Position numbers and translations under genes: made by a program. Below, one piece after another: positions 9,465 to 18,989 of a stretch of DNA of 64,000 nucleotides. The notes under the pieces were generated by a model, which saw only the letters and a program-made list of their open reading frames with translations, was not told where the DNA came from and did no database searches. The stretch is taken from positions 1,364,001 to 1,428,000 of the forward strand of contig NZ_CP076024.1 of assembly GCF_022788635.1 (NCBI RefSeq), read 5' to 3'. Every line of letters begins with the position of its first letter. The first letter of the stretch is position 1. This DNA comes from Methylobacter sp. S3L5C. GTDB lineage: Bacteria; Pseudomonadota; Gammaproteobacteria; Methylococcales; Methylomonadaceae.

Positions 9465-10430
9465 TTATAGTTTTTGTAAAAAATCGGCGGCTGTTTTCTT
9501 TAAAGCATCATCTACGCTCACCGGCGGTTGCCAATCTAAAAGTTTACATGTTTTGCCAGTGTCGACCTGAAGTGAATTACACAAACGCTGCGCCATATTA
9601 GGCTTGCCTAATAATATAGCGGCAGTATTTAAGAGCCATACCGGTATTGGCATTAATCTCGCCGGCTTGCCCAAGGCCTTGCCGAGGCGTTGTAACAATT
9701 CGGTTGTTGACAGATCTTCACCATCTGCGGCCAGAAATGTTTGGTTGGCTGCTGAGGGGTGAGTTGTGCAAGTGACGATTAAATCAACCAGGTTATCCAG
9801 GGCAATAAAACTGCGTTTATTATTAATCGCACCCAGAGGTAACGGAATACCTTTCTCCAGCCAGCGCATCATACTGTGAAAATTGGCTTTAACACCGGGC
9901 CCATAAACTAATGGTGGGCGAATGATCACAATTTCCAGTCCGGTTTCCTTGGCTAATTGTTGTAATTCTTGTTCTGCTTCACACTTGGAAATACCGTAAG
10001 AGTCAATTGGTGCGGACTGATCTTCAGCTGTATAAGGATGGCCAAAGCGGGTATTTTCTCCGTTCACTTTAATTGAGCTTATGAAGATAAATCGCTTTAC
10101 ACCAGCGGCAATTGCCTGCCTGGCCAGATTTAAAGTACCCTCAACATTTACTTTGCGAAATTCGAATAAAGCATCAATACTATCGTCTTTCATCACATGT
10201 ACCCGGGCAGCGAGATGAATGACTACCTTGACGTGAGACAAGGCATCCGTCCAATCCGTTTCACGGTTTATCTCTCCGATTGATACGGTCTCGCTATTTG
10301 CAACAGGAATATTTGCACTGCGCACAGCAGTACGAACAGCTTGTCCTTGCCGAAGTAACTCAATACACAGCGATTTGCCAACAAAACCGTTAGCTCCGCT
10401 AACAAGTATTATTTTTGGCATTGAGCTCAT
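9465..10430 (-). CDS. NAD(P)-dependent sugar epimerase/reductase (extended SDR, WbpV/WbpK-like)
   Basis: A 321-residue extended short-chain dehydrogenase. It has the cofactor motif SGANGFVGKSL at residues 10-20, HLAARVHV, the SSIKVNGE strand and the catalytic YGISKCEAE (YxxxK). The C-terminal half is typical for nucleotide-sugar epimerases or 4-ketoreductases. Next to a CapD/WbpM-type dehydratase and a WbpL-type transferase it most likely reduces or epimerises a UDP-4-keto-6-deoxy-HexNAc (for example towards QuiNAc or FucNAc), but the exact sugar is inference. Its ATG overlaps the stop of the upstream GT4 gene by four bases (ATGA). Confidence 0.85.
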   Translation of the reverse strand: MSSMPKIILVSGANGFVGKSLCIELLRQGQAVRTAVRSANIPVANSETVSIGEINRETDWTDALSHVKVVIHLAARVHVMKDDSIDALFEFRKVNVEGTLNLARQAIAAGVKRFIFISSIKVNGENTRFGHPYTAEDQSAPIDSYGISKCEAEQELQQLAKETGLEIVIIRPPLVYGPGVKANFHSMMRWLEKGIPLPLGAINNKRSFIALDNLVDLIVTCTTHPSAANQTFLAADGEDLSTTELLQRLGKALGKPARLMPIPVWLLNTAAILLGKPNMAQRLCNSLQVDTGKTCKLLDWQPPVSVDDALKKTAADFLQKL

Positions 10431-11572
10431 GATTTACTACAGCGCTGTGCCAAGAGCTCGTTATAAAGAGCAAGTATTCTCTCAGTAATTTTGTGGCTTG
10501 CAAATAATAGTAGCGCACGTACTCGCGCAGCCTCACCCATTTCGTACCGTAAATGCTGATTATCTATCAACGTTAGCAACGATTGCGTAAGAGCTTTGAT
10601 ATCTCCAGCTGAGAACAATAATCCTGTCTTGCCATCTTCTACTGCATCGGTAATACCATAAATACAGGATGCCACGGCAGGTAAGCCACAGGCAGCTGCT
10701 TCAAGTATAGTCATCGGAAGCCCTTCACGGTAACTTGGCAGACAAAAAATATCTGCTGCCATCATGTAATGTTCTGGTGCAGCTGTAAAACTGACATAGT
10801 GTAGACGATTACGTTCGGCATGGCAGATTTCGTGAATTCGATTGAATGGAATGTCTTCTTCTGCACCGACCAGCAATAGGACTACATTCTTTTGATATCT
10901 GGCAATTTCATTGAAAGCGAAAGCCAAATCCAGTATCCCCTTATCATGGGTTAATCGTCCAACAAATAAAATCACCTTAGCATTTTGAGCAATTTTTAAG
11001 TGGTCCCGAATTTTCCATCTGGTACTTAAGTTGGGATGAAAGCGTAATGGATCGACACCACAAATAGAGCCTGCGCCAATTACTTTTGCTTTGCCATAGG
11101 GTAATACCCCTTCACTCACCAAAAAATCTTGCTGGGAAGGGCTAACTGCTAAAACATCTGTTGCCAGTAATCCAACTAATTGATCAACTAATTTAAGTGC
11201 TTTTCGATGCAAACCACTTCGTGTTGCCCATACCTCTCCATGAAATGTGTGGATTCGTATAGGTATACGAACCAACCAAGCTGCCAGCATTCCTAAAAGC
11301 CCGGTTTTTGGCATGTGGGAATGAGCAATATCAAATTGCTCATGGCGAAATAGTTTGATTAGTTTAATTAGAGTGAGTATATCTTTCCATGGTGATGGCT
11401 TGCGTTCAATAGGCACCAGAACAAGATGTGCATTAAGACCATCAAGAAAAAATTTATCTTCAGAGTTACAGACAACAGTTACTTCATAATTTTCCGATGC
11501 AGCCTGGATGTGGTCACGTAAAAAGGAATTGATAACGGCGGGAATAGTCGCAATGAAGCAGATTTTCTTCAT
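10427..11572 (-). CDS. Glycosyltransferase family 4
   Basis: A 381-residue retaining GT-B glycosyltransferase. The N-terminal domain contains HSHMPKTG and TFHGE, common in lipid-linked-oligosaccharide GT4 enzymes. The C-terminal nucleotide-binding domain has VGRLTHDKGILDL and the E-x7-E motif in YREGLPMTILEAAACG (around residue 280). It acts at the cytoplasmic face of the inner membrane; donor and acceptor are unknown. Both ends overlap neighbours by four bases (ATGA), so it is translationally coupled to the GT2 upstream and the epimerase downstream. Confidence 0.88.
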   Translation of the reverse strand: MKKICFIATIPAVINSFLRDHIQAASENYEVTVVCNSEDKFFLDGLNAHLVLVPIERKPSPWKDILTLIKLIKLFRHEQFDIAHSHMPKTGLLGMLAAWLVRIPIRIHTFHGEVWATRSGLHRKALKLVDQLVGLLATDVLAVSPSQQDFLVSEGVLPYGKAKVIGAGSICGVDPLRFHPNLSTRWKIRDHLKIAQNAKVILFVGRLTHDKGILDLAFAFNEIARYQKNVVLLLVGAEEDIPFNRIHEICHAERNRLHYVSFTAAPEHYMMAADIFCLPSYREGLPMTILEAAACGLPAVASCIYGITDAVEDGKTGLLFSAGDIKALTQSLLTLIDNQHLRYEMGEAARVRALLLFASHKITERILALYNELLAQRCSKS

Positions 11573-12474
11573 GGCACTTTAACGGTCATTATAAGTTCGC
11601 CGAAAATTTTATTCCATTTGAATATTACAGCATCGTCAGAGAAGTAATGTTTTGATTGAAAAGTACCTGCACTTATTCTGCTCAAAAAATCGTTAGTCAT
11701 CTTACCAATAAAAGCCACTGTTGACAGTAACAAGCAATGCCATAGGTGCAATTTGGAAAAATGTTGTAACTGGGTAATAAAAACAGTGCTCCGGGTTCTC
11801 GCCAATTTTTTCCAGTCTGTTTTACTCCTGATGCGATAGGCGAACAGGATTTCATCCAAGGTAACCAATCTACTATCATGATAACTTCTTAACAATAACT
11901 CTTGATCTTCACAACAGAAGGGACTGGGGACAGTGTAACGATAGTTGCGAAACCATTTTGTTTTACCCATCCAGGTAGGATGTGGAAAATGGAACCCCCG
12001 CCAAGGTCGCGCGCATATTTCGTTATGAGAAATTGCAAACGGAAATAATCCTGTTGCTTTATTACTCTCATCAATCGTAAGAGCACGAGTAGCAACCAAA
12101 TCAAGCTCAGGATCATTTTGTAAAGTGGTGATTTGCCGCGCAAAGCGCTCGGGATAGGAGATATCATCCCCATCCATACGCGCAAAATATTGGCCTCTGG
12201 CCATATCGGCTGATTCGTTGAGACGGGCGGCTAAACCGCGATTCATACCATCGCGGAAAATTTTAATTCGCACATCTTTGATATCTGCAATATCCTGCAA
12301 CGCATTGTCCGTTGACCCATCGTCAATAATCAATAGCTCCCAATTGGTAAAGGTCTGATTGACGATAGAAAGTACAGCAAATCTTAAATATTTGCCTGCA
12401 TTATATATGGGCATGGCGACTGTTATTAAGGGTAACTCATTTTCCTGAGATTTATCCGACAATCGCTCAGCCAT
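11569..12474 (-). CDS. Glycosyltransferase family 2
   Basis: A 301-residue GT-A inverting glycosyltransferase. VAMPIYNAGKYL near residue 20, IIDDGSTDNA near 50 and the DxD region ARMDGDDISYPERF near 98 are the nucleotide-sugar and metal sites. A C-terminal hydrophobic stretch (LLLSTVAFIG) may touch the membrane. The donor sugar cannot be predicted. It starts with ATG at 12474 after a weak ribosome-binding region and overlaps the next gene by ATGA. The 317 bases upstream break the otherwise tight cluster. Confidence 0.88.
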   Translation of the reverse strand: MAERLSDKSQENELPLITVAMPIYNAGKYLRFAVLSIVNQTFTNWELLIIDDGSTDNALQDIADIKDVRIKIFRDGMNRGLAARLNESADMARGQYFARMDGDDISYPERFARQITTLQNDPELDLVATRALTIDESNKATGLFPFAISHNEICARPWRGFHFPHPTWMGKTKWFRNYRYTVPSPFCCEDQELLLRSYHDSRLVTLDEILFAYRIRSKTDWKKLARTRSTVFITQLQHFSKLHLWHCLLLSTVAFIGKMTNDFLSRISAGTFQSKHYFSDDAVIFKWNKIFGELIMTVKVP

Positions 12475-12791
12475 CTTGGTTTGTTTGACCAGTGTGGTAT
12501 CTCTTTATTAAAAGTGGCATAAAATTAAACTATAGACTTTCAGATAAATGATTTCTTAAGCAAAAAAACGTTTTTGATGATGGATTTATTTCTGCGGAAA
12601 AAACCTTCGAAGGTGTACAAGAATGATAACACTTAAGTTTTCAAAATCAATCCTGAAAAACTGAAAGACTGCTTACCAAGCACCTTAAGGTTAAGTAATA
12701 TATGATTATGTCGATTAGCAATCGCTTTAATCAACTACGCTGAAGGTGGTGACCTGGAAATTATTGATCCAGGAAGCTACATTCAAAAAAG
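12475..12791. other. Gap in the glycan cluster with a possible gene relic
   Basis: No intact gene is seen. A short plus-strand open stretch near 12715-12795 reads ALINYAEGGDLEIIDPGSY and ends at TAG; it has no start or ribosome-binding site and may be the worn tail of a lost gene in the opposite orientation. It may also be chance. A promoter for the downstream GT2 could lie here, but none is clear. Confidence 0.35.
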
Positions 12792-13919
12792 CTAGTTTGT
12801 TAGGCCTAATATAGATGACAATTTATGAGTAATCGCTTTCCAATTGTATTGCATGCTCACTTCATCTATACCTAATTGAGAATATCGCACATACTGACTT
12901 TTGTCTTTCAATAAATTAGTAATAGCTTGTGCCATTTCACTTTCATTATGAATGATTTTACCACCTTTTAAGTTTTTAACGTTGCCGACATTAGTACAAA
13001 CAAAAGGCGTGCCAGTCGCCATAGCCTCAAGAATAACAATTGGAAAAGCTTCCAGTTTACTGCCGTGTAAAAATAAAGCAGATGCTTTTAAGTAATCCTC
13101 AGTCTCTTTACGAGATATTCCATAAAGAAACTCAACATCTTTCCAACCGTATTGTTTATCCAGTGACTGCTTAAGTGCCTTCAATTGAGCCAAGTAATCA
13201 TGAAGCTGAGCTGCACCGATGAAAATCAATTTTGCAGACACATCGGACTGGTAATAAGCTCTCAATACGAACTCCTGATTCTTCATCGGATAATAATTGG
13301 ATATCGACAATAAATAAGGCTTGTCTCCAATTATTTTAGATGATTTCGCAATTAAATGTTCAGGTACTCCATTAGGCAAAATATCGTAATTTATAAATTG
13401 TTGTCTTTTAAAAAAAGGTAATTCGGAAGCATTGTTACTTAATATTAATACATGGTTATATTTTTTTAAATATTTAGTGAGAGAGCCGTAGTAAATCTTT
13501 GCTTTGAGATTCGCCCATGGATTTCGACTTTCAAATGCCAGAAGTGAAAAACCGTGAGAATGTAAAACTTTGACTGCATGAATCTGATCCAAATACGGCA
13601 ATAGCAAGTCAGTATTCCATGTTTGCGTACATTCATTAATAATGACATCAGCATCAGAACTTAATACAAAATCAATATACGCTTTAGTCTCACCACGATA
13701 AAACGATCCAAAATTACCTTGGATATTGAATTCCACAATCCTTATATTTGAGCTGGCAACAGATTCACGACCTGTTATCTTTTTGGTTGCGATAGTGATC
13801 GAATGGCCTTGTCGTGATAAAGCATTGGCAAGCTCTGATACCACTGTCGCGACACCCGATAAAATTGGCGGGTATTGCTCAGTAGTAATAAGTATCTTCA
13901 GCGGGTTCATCCTTTCCAT
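12792..13919 (-). CDS. Glycosyltransferase family 4
   Basis: A 375-residue GT-B glycosyltransferase. It opens with ILITTEQYPPILSGVATVVSEL, the usual donor/acceptor cleft start, and has the second-domain features YLLSISNYYPMKNQEF and the E-x7-E motif in SKLEAFPIVILEAMATG. The start is uncertain: ATG at 13919 (MERMNPLK) or at 13910 (MNPLKILI); GGAAAGG lies immediately before the second ATG, too close for ideal use, and nothing like it precedes the first. It follows the GT2 at 13925 by five bases. Local AT content is higher than in the housekeeping genes, as is common in O-antigen clusters. Confidence 0.86.
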   Translation of the reverse strand: MERMNPLKILITTEQYPPILSGVATVVSELANALSRQGHSITIATKKITGRESVASSNIRIVEFNIQGNFGSFYRGETKAYIDFVLSSDADVIINECTQTWNTDLLLPYLDQIHAVKVLHSHGFSLLAFESRNPWANLKAKIYYGSLTKYLKKYNHVLILSNNASELPFFKRQQFINYDILPNGVPEHLIAKSSKIIGDKPYLLSISNYYPMKNQEFVLRAYYQSDVSAKLIFIGAAQLHDYLAQLKALKQSLDKQYGWKDVEFLYGISRKETEDYLKASALFLHGSKLEAFPIVILEAMATGTPFVCTNVGNVKNLKGGKIIHNESEMAQAITNLLKDKSQYVRYSQLGIDEVSMQYNWKAITHKLSSILGLTN

Positions 13920-13924
13920 GTTAT

Positions 13925-14911
13925 TTAGTGCGCACGCGACTTGGCGATCCAGGATCGAATATTACGGAGTAAAGGCTTGGCCCATAAAGTATGGGTGCGA
14001 AACATTAAAAATTTATACCGCAGCATAGCGGCACGCTTTTCTGCCAAATGAACAACATATGGCGCATTATTATCTTTGGCAATTCTGTTGCCGGCCAAAA
14101 TAACGGTTTCGCAAATTTGTTTGATGCTTGGTTGATGCGACAAGCGATGAAAAGCTGAATGATGAATCGCTGCAACATCAAAACATAGCTTGTCTGGCTG
14201 ACTCAAGCCGATAGCATACGCCAGGTTTTCAGCCGCTATGGTGACTACATTTTCCAAGATACGACTATGCTGGCTACGCGATATACTTTGTGCTACTTCC
14301 CTATAAATAACCAATCGTTCTGGAAGATTTGCCACTCTATAGTGTCGTGCCAACCGTGACCATAGTTCATAATCCTCTGGGGGATAGCGTAACGTGTCAG
14401 AACTATAACCGCCAACACAATTTATATTATGGCGACGCATCATGATTGAGCTATGTACAAATGGATTGTCGAAAAGCAACGCAAAAAGAATAGGGCCATA
14501 TTCTGTAGGGTGATCATGCATTCTGTTCTGTTTTATGTCACTCGTCCGAATCTCTGCGCAAGTGCCAAGTAAAGCGCAATCCGGATTGTTTTCCATATAT
14601 TCCCATTGTTTTTCCAATCGGGTAGGGAGTGACAGATCATCGTGATCCTGGCGGGCAATATAGTGTCCTTGAGATAAACTAATGCCATAATTTAATGTTG
14701 TGGCCAAGCCCATATTCTCTTGATGTACCAACCGGATTCTAGGGTCATGACATCGTGCCAGAATCTCTGCTGTGTTATCTGTAGAACCATCATTAATAAC
14801 AAGTAATTCAAAATCTGTAAATGTCTGCGCCAGAATAGATAAGATTGCTTGCTCAACAAATTCTGCACCGTTATATACGGGTAAAAGTACGGTGATTTTA
14901 GGTGAACTCAC
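13925..14911 (-). CDS. Glycosyltransferase family 2
   Basis: A 328-residue GT-A enzyme. VLLPVYNGAEFVEQAI, LLVINDGSTDNT and the DxD-type ARQDHDDLSLPTRLEKQ mark the catalytic domain in the first 110 residues; the rest is a helical C-terminal part of unknown role. The start codon is GTG, overlapping the fucosyltransferase stop as GTGA, so translation is coupled. It presumably adds a sugar to the lipid-linked repeat unit made by this cluster. Confidence 0.88.
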   Translation of the reverse strand: MSSPKITVLLPVYNGAEFVEQAILSILAQTFTDFELLVINDGSTDNTAEILARCHDPRIRLVHQENMGLATTLNYGISLSQGHYIARQDHDDLSLPTRLEKQWEYMENNPDCALLGTCAEIRTSDIKQNRMHDHPTEYGPILFALLFDNPFVHSSIMMRRHNINCVGGYSSDTLRYPPEDYELWSRLARHYRVANLPERLVIYREVAQSISRSQHSRILENVVTIAAENLAYAIGLSQPDKLCFDVAAIHHSAFHRLSHQPSIKQICETVILAGNRIAKDNNAPYVVHLAEKRAAMLRYKFLMFRTHTLWAKPLLRNIRSWIAKSRAH

Positions 14912-15795
14912 AGTTTAATCCAACTATCCGGCAATAAATCACGGGTGTCATATAACGGTTGATTAAACCAACGCTTGGGTGCGATAACCATTTTTTCAGG
15001 ATACTGGTTTAACCAGGCTCCCCACCAACTAAAGGAGCTGTTCGCAATAATATTATGCTTGCACAAGCTCATGAGTCGCATATCTTCAAAGGCATCTTTA
15101 CCCTGATTATGGTTAATAAACAGGGTTGGATAAGTGATATCAAGATTTCGCTTCGCCCACTCTATATCATCAGAAAATACATAAACCCGTAAATTGTCCT
15201 GTCTTGAACTGATTTTTGCCAAGCCTTTGTAGTAATAATCAAGACTACATGACTCATAGAAATTAATGTTTTTGGTATTATTGACATAGTCACCTCGACG
15301 AATATGAAGACTCACGGAATTATGTTCAAGCATTTCTTCGGCAATACGTTTATTTTCCCCAGTCAATGGCTGGTTAAACGTAAAGTCATGACGCAATGTA
15401 TTGGTAAAGTCAGAAAAATATTTTGCACTATGCCAATAGCCGCTTAAATAAGCATCATGTTTGATAGATAAAATCGTTAGATCAAAATGAAAATATTTTT
15501 CTTGAATATGTGATTGCCATGACGTGGGTATCAACCGACTTACAATAGGTCGAAGTTTTTTGACAATCCTGTGTTCATAACCTTTTAATTGCTTTAGCTC
15601 TTTAAGCGTTGCGATATTTTCAATAACAGCAAAATGAGGCAATTCATAAGGTCTGCTAATTTCACCATACGTTTCACTGGCAAACCAACTTAAATCAAGT
15701 TTTAGCTCTGTATTTGTTCGTAATGAGAGCGCACGTGCCATTGCATATTGAAACATTTGGTTGCCCAAACCACCCATTAACTTAACGATAACCAT
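14908..15795 (-). CDS. GT11 fucosyltransferase (alpha-1,2-fucosyltransferase family)
   Basis: A 295-residue member of family GT11, which transfers fucose from GDP-fucose to galactose or similar residues. Three family motifs are clear: MGGLGNQMFQYAMARAL at the N-terminus (GDP-sugar binding), HIRRGDYV near residue 165 and NSSFSWWGAWLN near 250. I start the gene at the ATG at 15795 (MVIVKLMGG), which leaves a 10-base gap to the flippase; a longer frame back to 15876 would overlap that gene by 71 bases and adds a tail not seen in the family. No GDP-fucose synthesis genes (gmd, fcl) are in the window. Confidence 0.9.
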   Translation of the reverse strand: MVIVKLMGGLGNQMFQYAMARALSLRTNTELKLDLSWFASETYGEISRPYELPHFAVIENIATLKELKQLKGYEHRIVKKLRPIVSRLIPTSWQSHIQEKYFHFDLTILSIKHDAYLSGYWHSAKYFSDFTNTLRHDFTFNQPLTGENKRIAEEMLEHNSVSLHIRRGDYVNNTKNINFYESCSLDYYYKGLAKISSRQDNLRVYVFSDDIEWAKRNLDITYPTLFINHNQGKDAFEDMRLMSLCKHNIIANSSFSWWGAWLNQYPEKMVIAPKRWFNQPLYDTRDLLPDSWIKL

Positions 15796-15805
15796 TTTCT
15801 GTCGT

Positions 15806-17101
15806 TTATAAAAAATTATTATTATGCTGCATGGCAAAACGGGTTTTTGCAATAAAAACCAGTCCCATATAAACAAATCCCGTAAATATTAAACTAATAA
15901 CGGCTCCAATAATATTCCATTGGGGTATCAATAGGTAACTTAATAATAACGTTATTAAGGACGGTGCAATATTAGCCACCAGTAATTTTTTTGTTTGATG
16001 ATAAGCAAATAGTTCAAGCGTCCAAAGCTGACCAATTCCCAAAAATACCGCTCCCAGAAAAGCATAAGGCAAAAGCCAGCTACTGGAAACATACTGTGCA
16101 CTGGTAAGCAGTAACATAATACGATCATGAAATAAAAATAACATCACTAAAGCTAATAAAAAAGCCAATCCCAGATATCTGATTACCTGATTAATTGTTG
16201 CTTTGGCATAGCCGGGTTGTTCCGGTTCTTTTTGGTAAATAATAGGCGCAATATACATGCTAATAACACCGACTAGTTGAGCAGGAATCAATGCTCCTAT
16301 GGTATTAAGCATGGCAAAGTGACCAACCAGATATGTCGAAGTATCTGCGCTATAGAATTTAAGAAACCAAACAGGCAAAAAAGACTGGCACCAGCCAAAT
16401 CCGGACCAAATGAGCAGTGGTGCAGAGAATTTAATATAGCATGCAAGATTCTTTTTAGTTGTTGATAAGCTTATGCCTGTCAAAGTCAATGCTAATCTAT
16501 TTCTGTAAAGCAAATAAATGATGTTTAGAATAAAGACAATCGCTGTTAAATAGAGTAAATCTGCTGCATTAGGCGTCGCGTAATAATGAATTATCAGTAA
16601 TAATAAAATAATGCGGGCACTACCTTCAAAAATCTTTGAGCCCGCAAATACATGACGATTTCTAGTAGAGTTTTCAATATTTAGTAAGGTAATACGTATT
16701 GTGTTAAATACCGTATATAAAATTAAAGCCCAAAAAATAGTTAATATATCGCGGGGAATAGCGGTCTGAATAAAATCTTTTACGGAAATGATAAATAATA
16801 AATAAATAACAATTAAGCTGATATATATCAACAAGATATTGGTGTAATTCTTTGCATATTGATTTTCTGATTGGTAAACAGGAATATATCGACTGACAGC
16901 TTGATCAAATACAGAAAAAGGAAACAAGCCTATAAACCCGGCTATGGTAAGTGCAAGTGCATAAAGTCCATATTCAGCGACTGATGCATAATGACTGACC
17001 AACTTGAGAAATATAAAACTACTCAATACAGAAAAAAATTGCCCAAAACCAACAAGCATCAATTCTTTATTTTTTGATAACGATAACAATAATTGGATCA
17101 C
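15806..17101 (-). CDS. Wzx-type polysaccharide flippase (MOP superfamily)
   Basis: A 431-residue protein with about twelve hydrophobic helices spread over its whole length, the pattern of Wzx/RfbX lipid-linked O-unit flippases. It starts with GTG at 17101. The first helix pair (GFGQFFSVLSSFIFLKL) and ADTSTYLVGHFAMLNTIGAL are typical of oligosaccharide flippases. It is the first gene of the leftward glycan cluster and would move the undecaprenyl-linked unit across the inner membrane. No Wzy polymerase is seen in the window. An IS66-like element lies directly upstream and may have separated the cluster from earlier genes or its promoter. Confidence 0.85.
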   Translation of the reverse strand: MIQLLLSLSKNKELMLVGFGQFFSVLSSFIFLKLVSHYASVAEYGLYALALTIAGFIGLFPFSVFDQAVSRYIPVYQSENQYAKNYTNILLIYISLIVIYLLFIISVKDFIQTAIPRDILTIFWALILYTVFNTIRITLLNIENSTRNRHVFAGSKIFEGSARIILLLLIIHYYATPNAADLLYLTAIVFILNIIYLLYRNRLALTLTGISLSTTKKNLACYIKFSAPLLIWSGFGWCQSFLPVWFLKFYSADTSTYLVGHFAMLNTIGALIPAQLVGVISMYIAPIIYQKEPEQPGYAKATINQVIRYLGLAFLLALVMLFLFHDRIMLLLTSAQYVSSSWLLPYAFLGAVFLGIGQLWTLELFAYHQTKKLLVANIAPSLITLLLSYLLIPQWNIIGAVISLIFTGFVYMGLVFIAKTRFAMQHNNNFL

Positions 17102-17156
17102 GGCTTTTCTATAAATATTGGCATTATTAATTCATGGCTCTTTAGCTGTCCAATAC

Positions 17157-18801
17157 GTAACATCACATTAGTTACAGGTAGCCGCAGTCCGAATTAAATC
17201 AGGTAGCAGTGAAATATTGTTTAGGCCTAGCAGCCTAACTTTAAGATAATGCCAAAACGAAATTTTATGCCTCAGGCAAGTCTTTTTTAACCTAGCAAAA
17301 ATATCTCGACACCTTCGTCCTGCTTCACTGCGTGTGCTGCCGTTTATTTTTCGTTTTTTGATGTAATCCCGAATATCGCGTTCACTCAGATTGTTGCCCA
17401 TACGTTTTAAGGCAAGATTCAGTGTCAGGTAAGCTGTTTTGGTGCTGCACATCGATTGGAATTGAGGTTTGATGTCTTCCGTTGAGCCCAGCTTGTAGGC
17501 TTTCAAATCTGGGTAAATTTGCCAAAGTTGTTCGCGCGTATCGGCAACGGCTTTAACATGCTCGGAATTTAAGGGGATCAGACGATTGATGATGCGTTCG
17601 GCATGAATCCAACACAACGCATGGTCAAAAACATTAAACTGTCCGGCATCATCGCTGACAATACTCAGGCTAGAATAGATGCCCTGGGCTAACAGGCCCT
17701 CCATTAAAGCCCCCTCGCTGATAATTCTCCGATGCTGCTGGTTCTTGATGCCCTGCTGATCCAGCCATTTCTGCCAATTGAGAGCGGTTTCAACACGCAC
17801 TACCTTATCGGCAGGATCGGCTAATGGCAGGCTACAGACCACTTCACTCGCAAATTCAAGCTCAAGACGTGCTAACAGAGCACGCGGTAATCCTTGTTGC
17901 TCCATATACACGAAGCCGCCGGCATTCAGCACATAGAAAGAGTCGCTGCCTTGGCCTAAACAGCTTAGAAAATTAATGCGGTTTTTGCTTGCCGTGCTAC
18001 TAAACCAGGCAAACAGCTCATTGCCGATATGGGTGCAATAGCCATTTTTACCATCATGACGCGGCCCGGTATCATCGGTATGGATATACTGCGATACGGA
18101 CAGTCCCGCTTGGAGTAATTGGTCTTTTTCATCCTGGAATAGATCGAAATCAACGGTGATAAACTGGCTTAACCGACCGCTGGAGATATCAATTCCCAAA
18201 TCCAGTAACTGCTTCAACAGCAGCGGTTGGGTGACATGTTGATGATGGTATTGATAGAGGATGAAGCTGATCAAATTGTTGCCAAAGTGGCAACCGTTGA
18301 GATCCTCGGGTAGTTGTCCTGAAACATAGCTACCATCAAGCGTTTGATATTCAGCTAAACGATAGCAGGTGTTGAAGGTCTCGAATTTAATATCTTGAAT
18401 GACTACTTTCCGATACCCCTTAAAAATTGAACCTTCTGGAATGTTATCGGGTTGGGTATCAATAGTGGCATCAATTTTAAGGTGCTCGGTTTTACTGCGT
18501 TTCGGCCCTTTGTTCTTTTTTGACTTGTCGCTGTCGTTACCATTCTCATCTTTACCCTTGGCTGGATCGTCGTCCATCTTACTGGGTTTTATTTTTGGCT
18601 TGATCGTTTCGCCCTTGAGCTTGAGTATTTTTTGCTCCAGTCCGTCGATCTGTTTTTGCTGCCACTCAAGCAATTCCAACAACACATCGACTAGCGGCGT
18701 GCGATCTTCTTCGCTTATTTTAGGTAATTGTGACTTGAGTGAATCCATGCGCCTATTTTAACCTGAATCTTAGGTTTTACTTGTAACTAATGAGAAGTTA
18801 T
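17157..18801 (-). mobile_element. IS66-like insertion sequence
   Basis: The element is bounded by imperfect inverted repeats of about 24 bp; the inner, best-matched part is CATTAGTTACAGGTA at 17166-17180 and TACTTGTAACTAATG at 18778-18792 (14 of 15 pairs). It holds one transposase gene whose stop codon lies in the left repeat. CCAATA occurs just outside both ends (17150-17155 and 18803-18808), but I cannot define a clean target duplication. Confidence 0.65.
17168..18748 (-). CDS. IS66-like (TnpC-like) transposase
   Basis: A 526-residue transposase. The N-terminal region (about residues 25-45) is a predicted coiled coil (LLEWQQKQIDGLEQKILKL), followed by a Lys/Asp-rich linker, then a DDE-type core. 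Candidate catalytic acids are in YIHTDDTGPRH (about residue 225) and VSDDAGQF (about 363), followed by LCWIHAERIINRL, which matches the C-W-x-H-x-x-R pattern of IS66 TnpC. No tnpA/tnpB partners are present, so it is a single-gene relative. It appears intact. It reads leftward, the same way as the glycan cluster. Confidence 0.7.
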   Translation of the reverse strand: MDSLKSQLPKISEEDRTPLVDVLLELLEWQQKQIDGLEQKILKLKGETIKPKIKPSKMDDDPAKGKDENGNDSDKSKKNKGPKRSKTEHLKIDATIDTQPDNIPEGSIFKGYRKVVIQDIKFETFNTCYRLAEYQTLDGSYVSGQLPEDLNGCHFGNNLISFILYQYHHQHVTQPLLLKQLLDLGIDISSGRLSQFITVDFDLFQDEKDQLLQAGLSVSQYIHTDDTGPRHDGKNGYCTHIGNELFAWFSSTASKNRINFLSCLGQGSDSFYVLNAGGFVYMEQQGLPRALLARLELEFASEVVCSLPLADPADKVVRVETALNWQKWLDQQGIKNQQHRRIISEGALMEGLLAQGIYSSLSIVSDDAGQFNVFDHALCWIHAERIINRLIPLNSEHVKAVADTREQLWQIYPDLKAYKLGSTEDIKPQFQSMCSTKTAYLTLNLALKRMGNNLSERDIRDYIKKRKINGSTRSEAGRRCRDIFARLKKTCLRHKISFWHYLKVRLLGLNNISLLPDLIRTAATCN

Positions 18802-18802
18802 T

Positions 18803-18958
18803 CCAATATTTCGGATAGTTTTGATTTGATTAAAAATAGTCTGGAAGCATCCCGCGTATGAAGATGTGGCCAACGACGATAACAGTCTGCCATCCTAAAG
18901 GCTCCATGCCTTAACAGGACTCATCCTATAACAAATGTCCAGCGTGGCGAAGACGTAC
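18803..18958 (+). mobile_element. Left-end fragment of an IS4-like element
   Basis: These bases match the left end of the intact IS4-family copy at 22590 onward: the terminal repeat (here CCAATATTTCGGATAGTTTT), the leader TTGATTAAAAATAGTCTGGAAG and the first 15 or so codons of the transposase. The copy stops near 18958 and has small indels, so it is a dead fragment. Confidence 0.75.
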
Positions 18959-18989
18959 TATCAACTTAAACAGGGGCAATTGAATTGTT

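Noticed and set aside
17150-18810. Target-site duplication CCAATA around the IS66-like element
   Set aside because: The copies do not touch the element ends symmetrically and the sequence is also the terminal motif of the neighbouring IS4-like fragment, so similarity may be coincidental.
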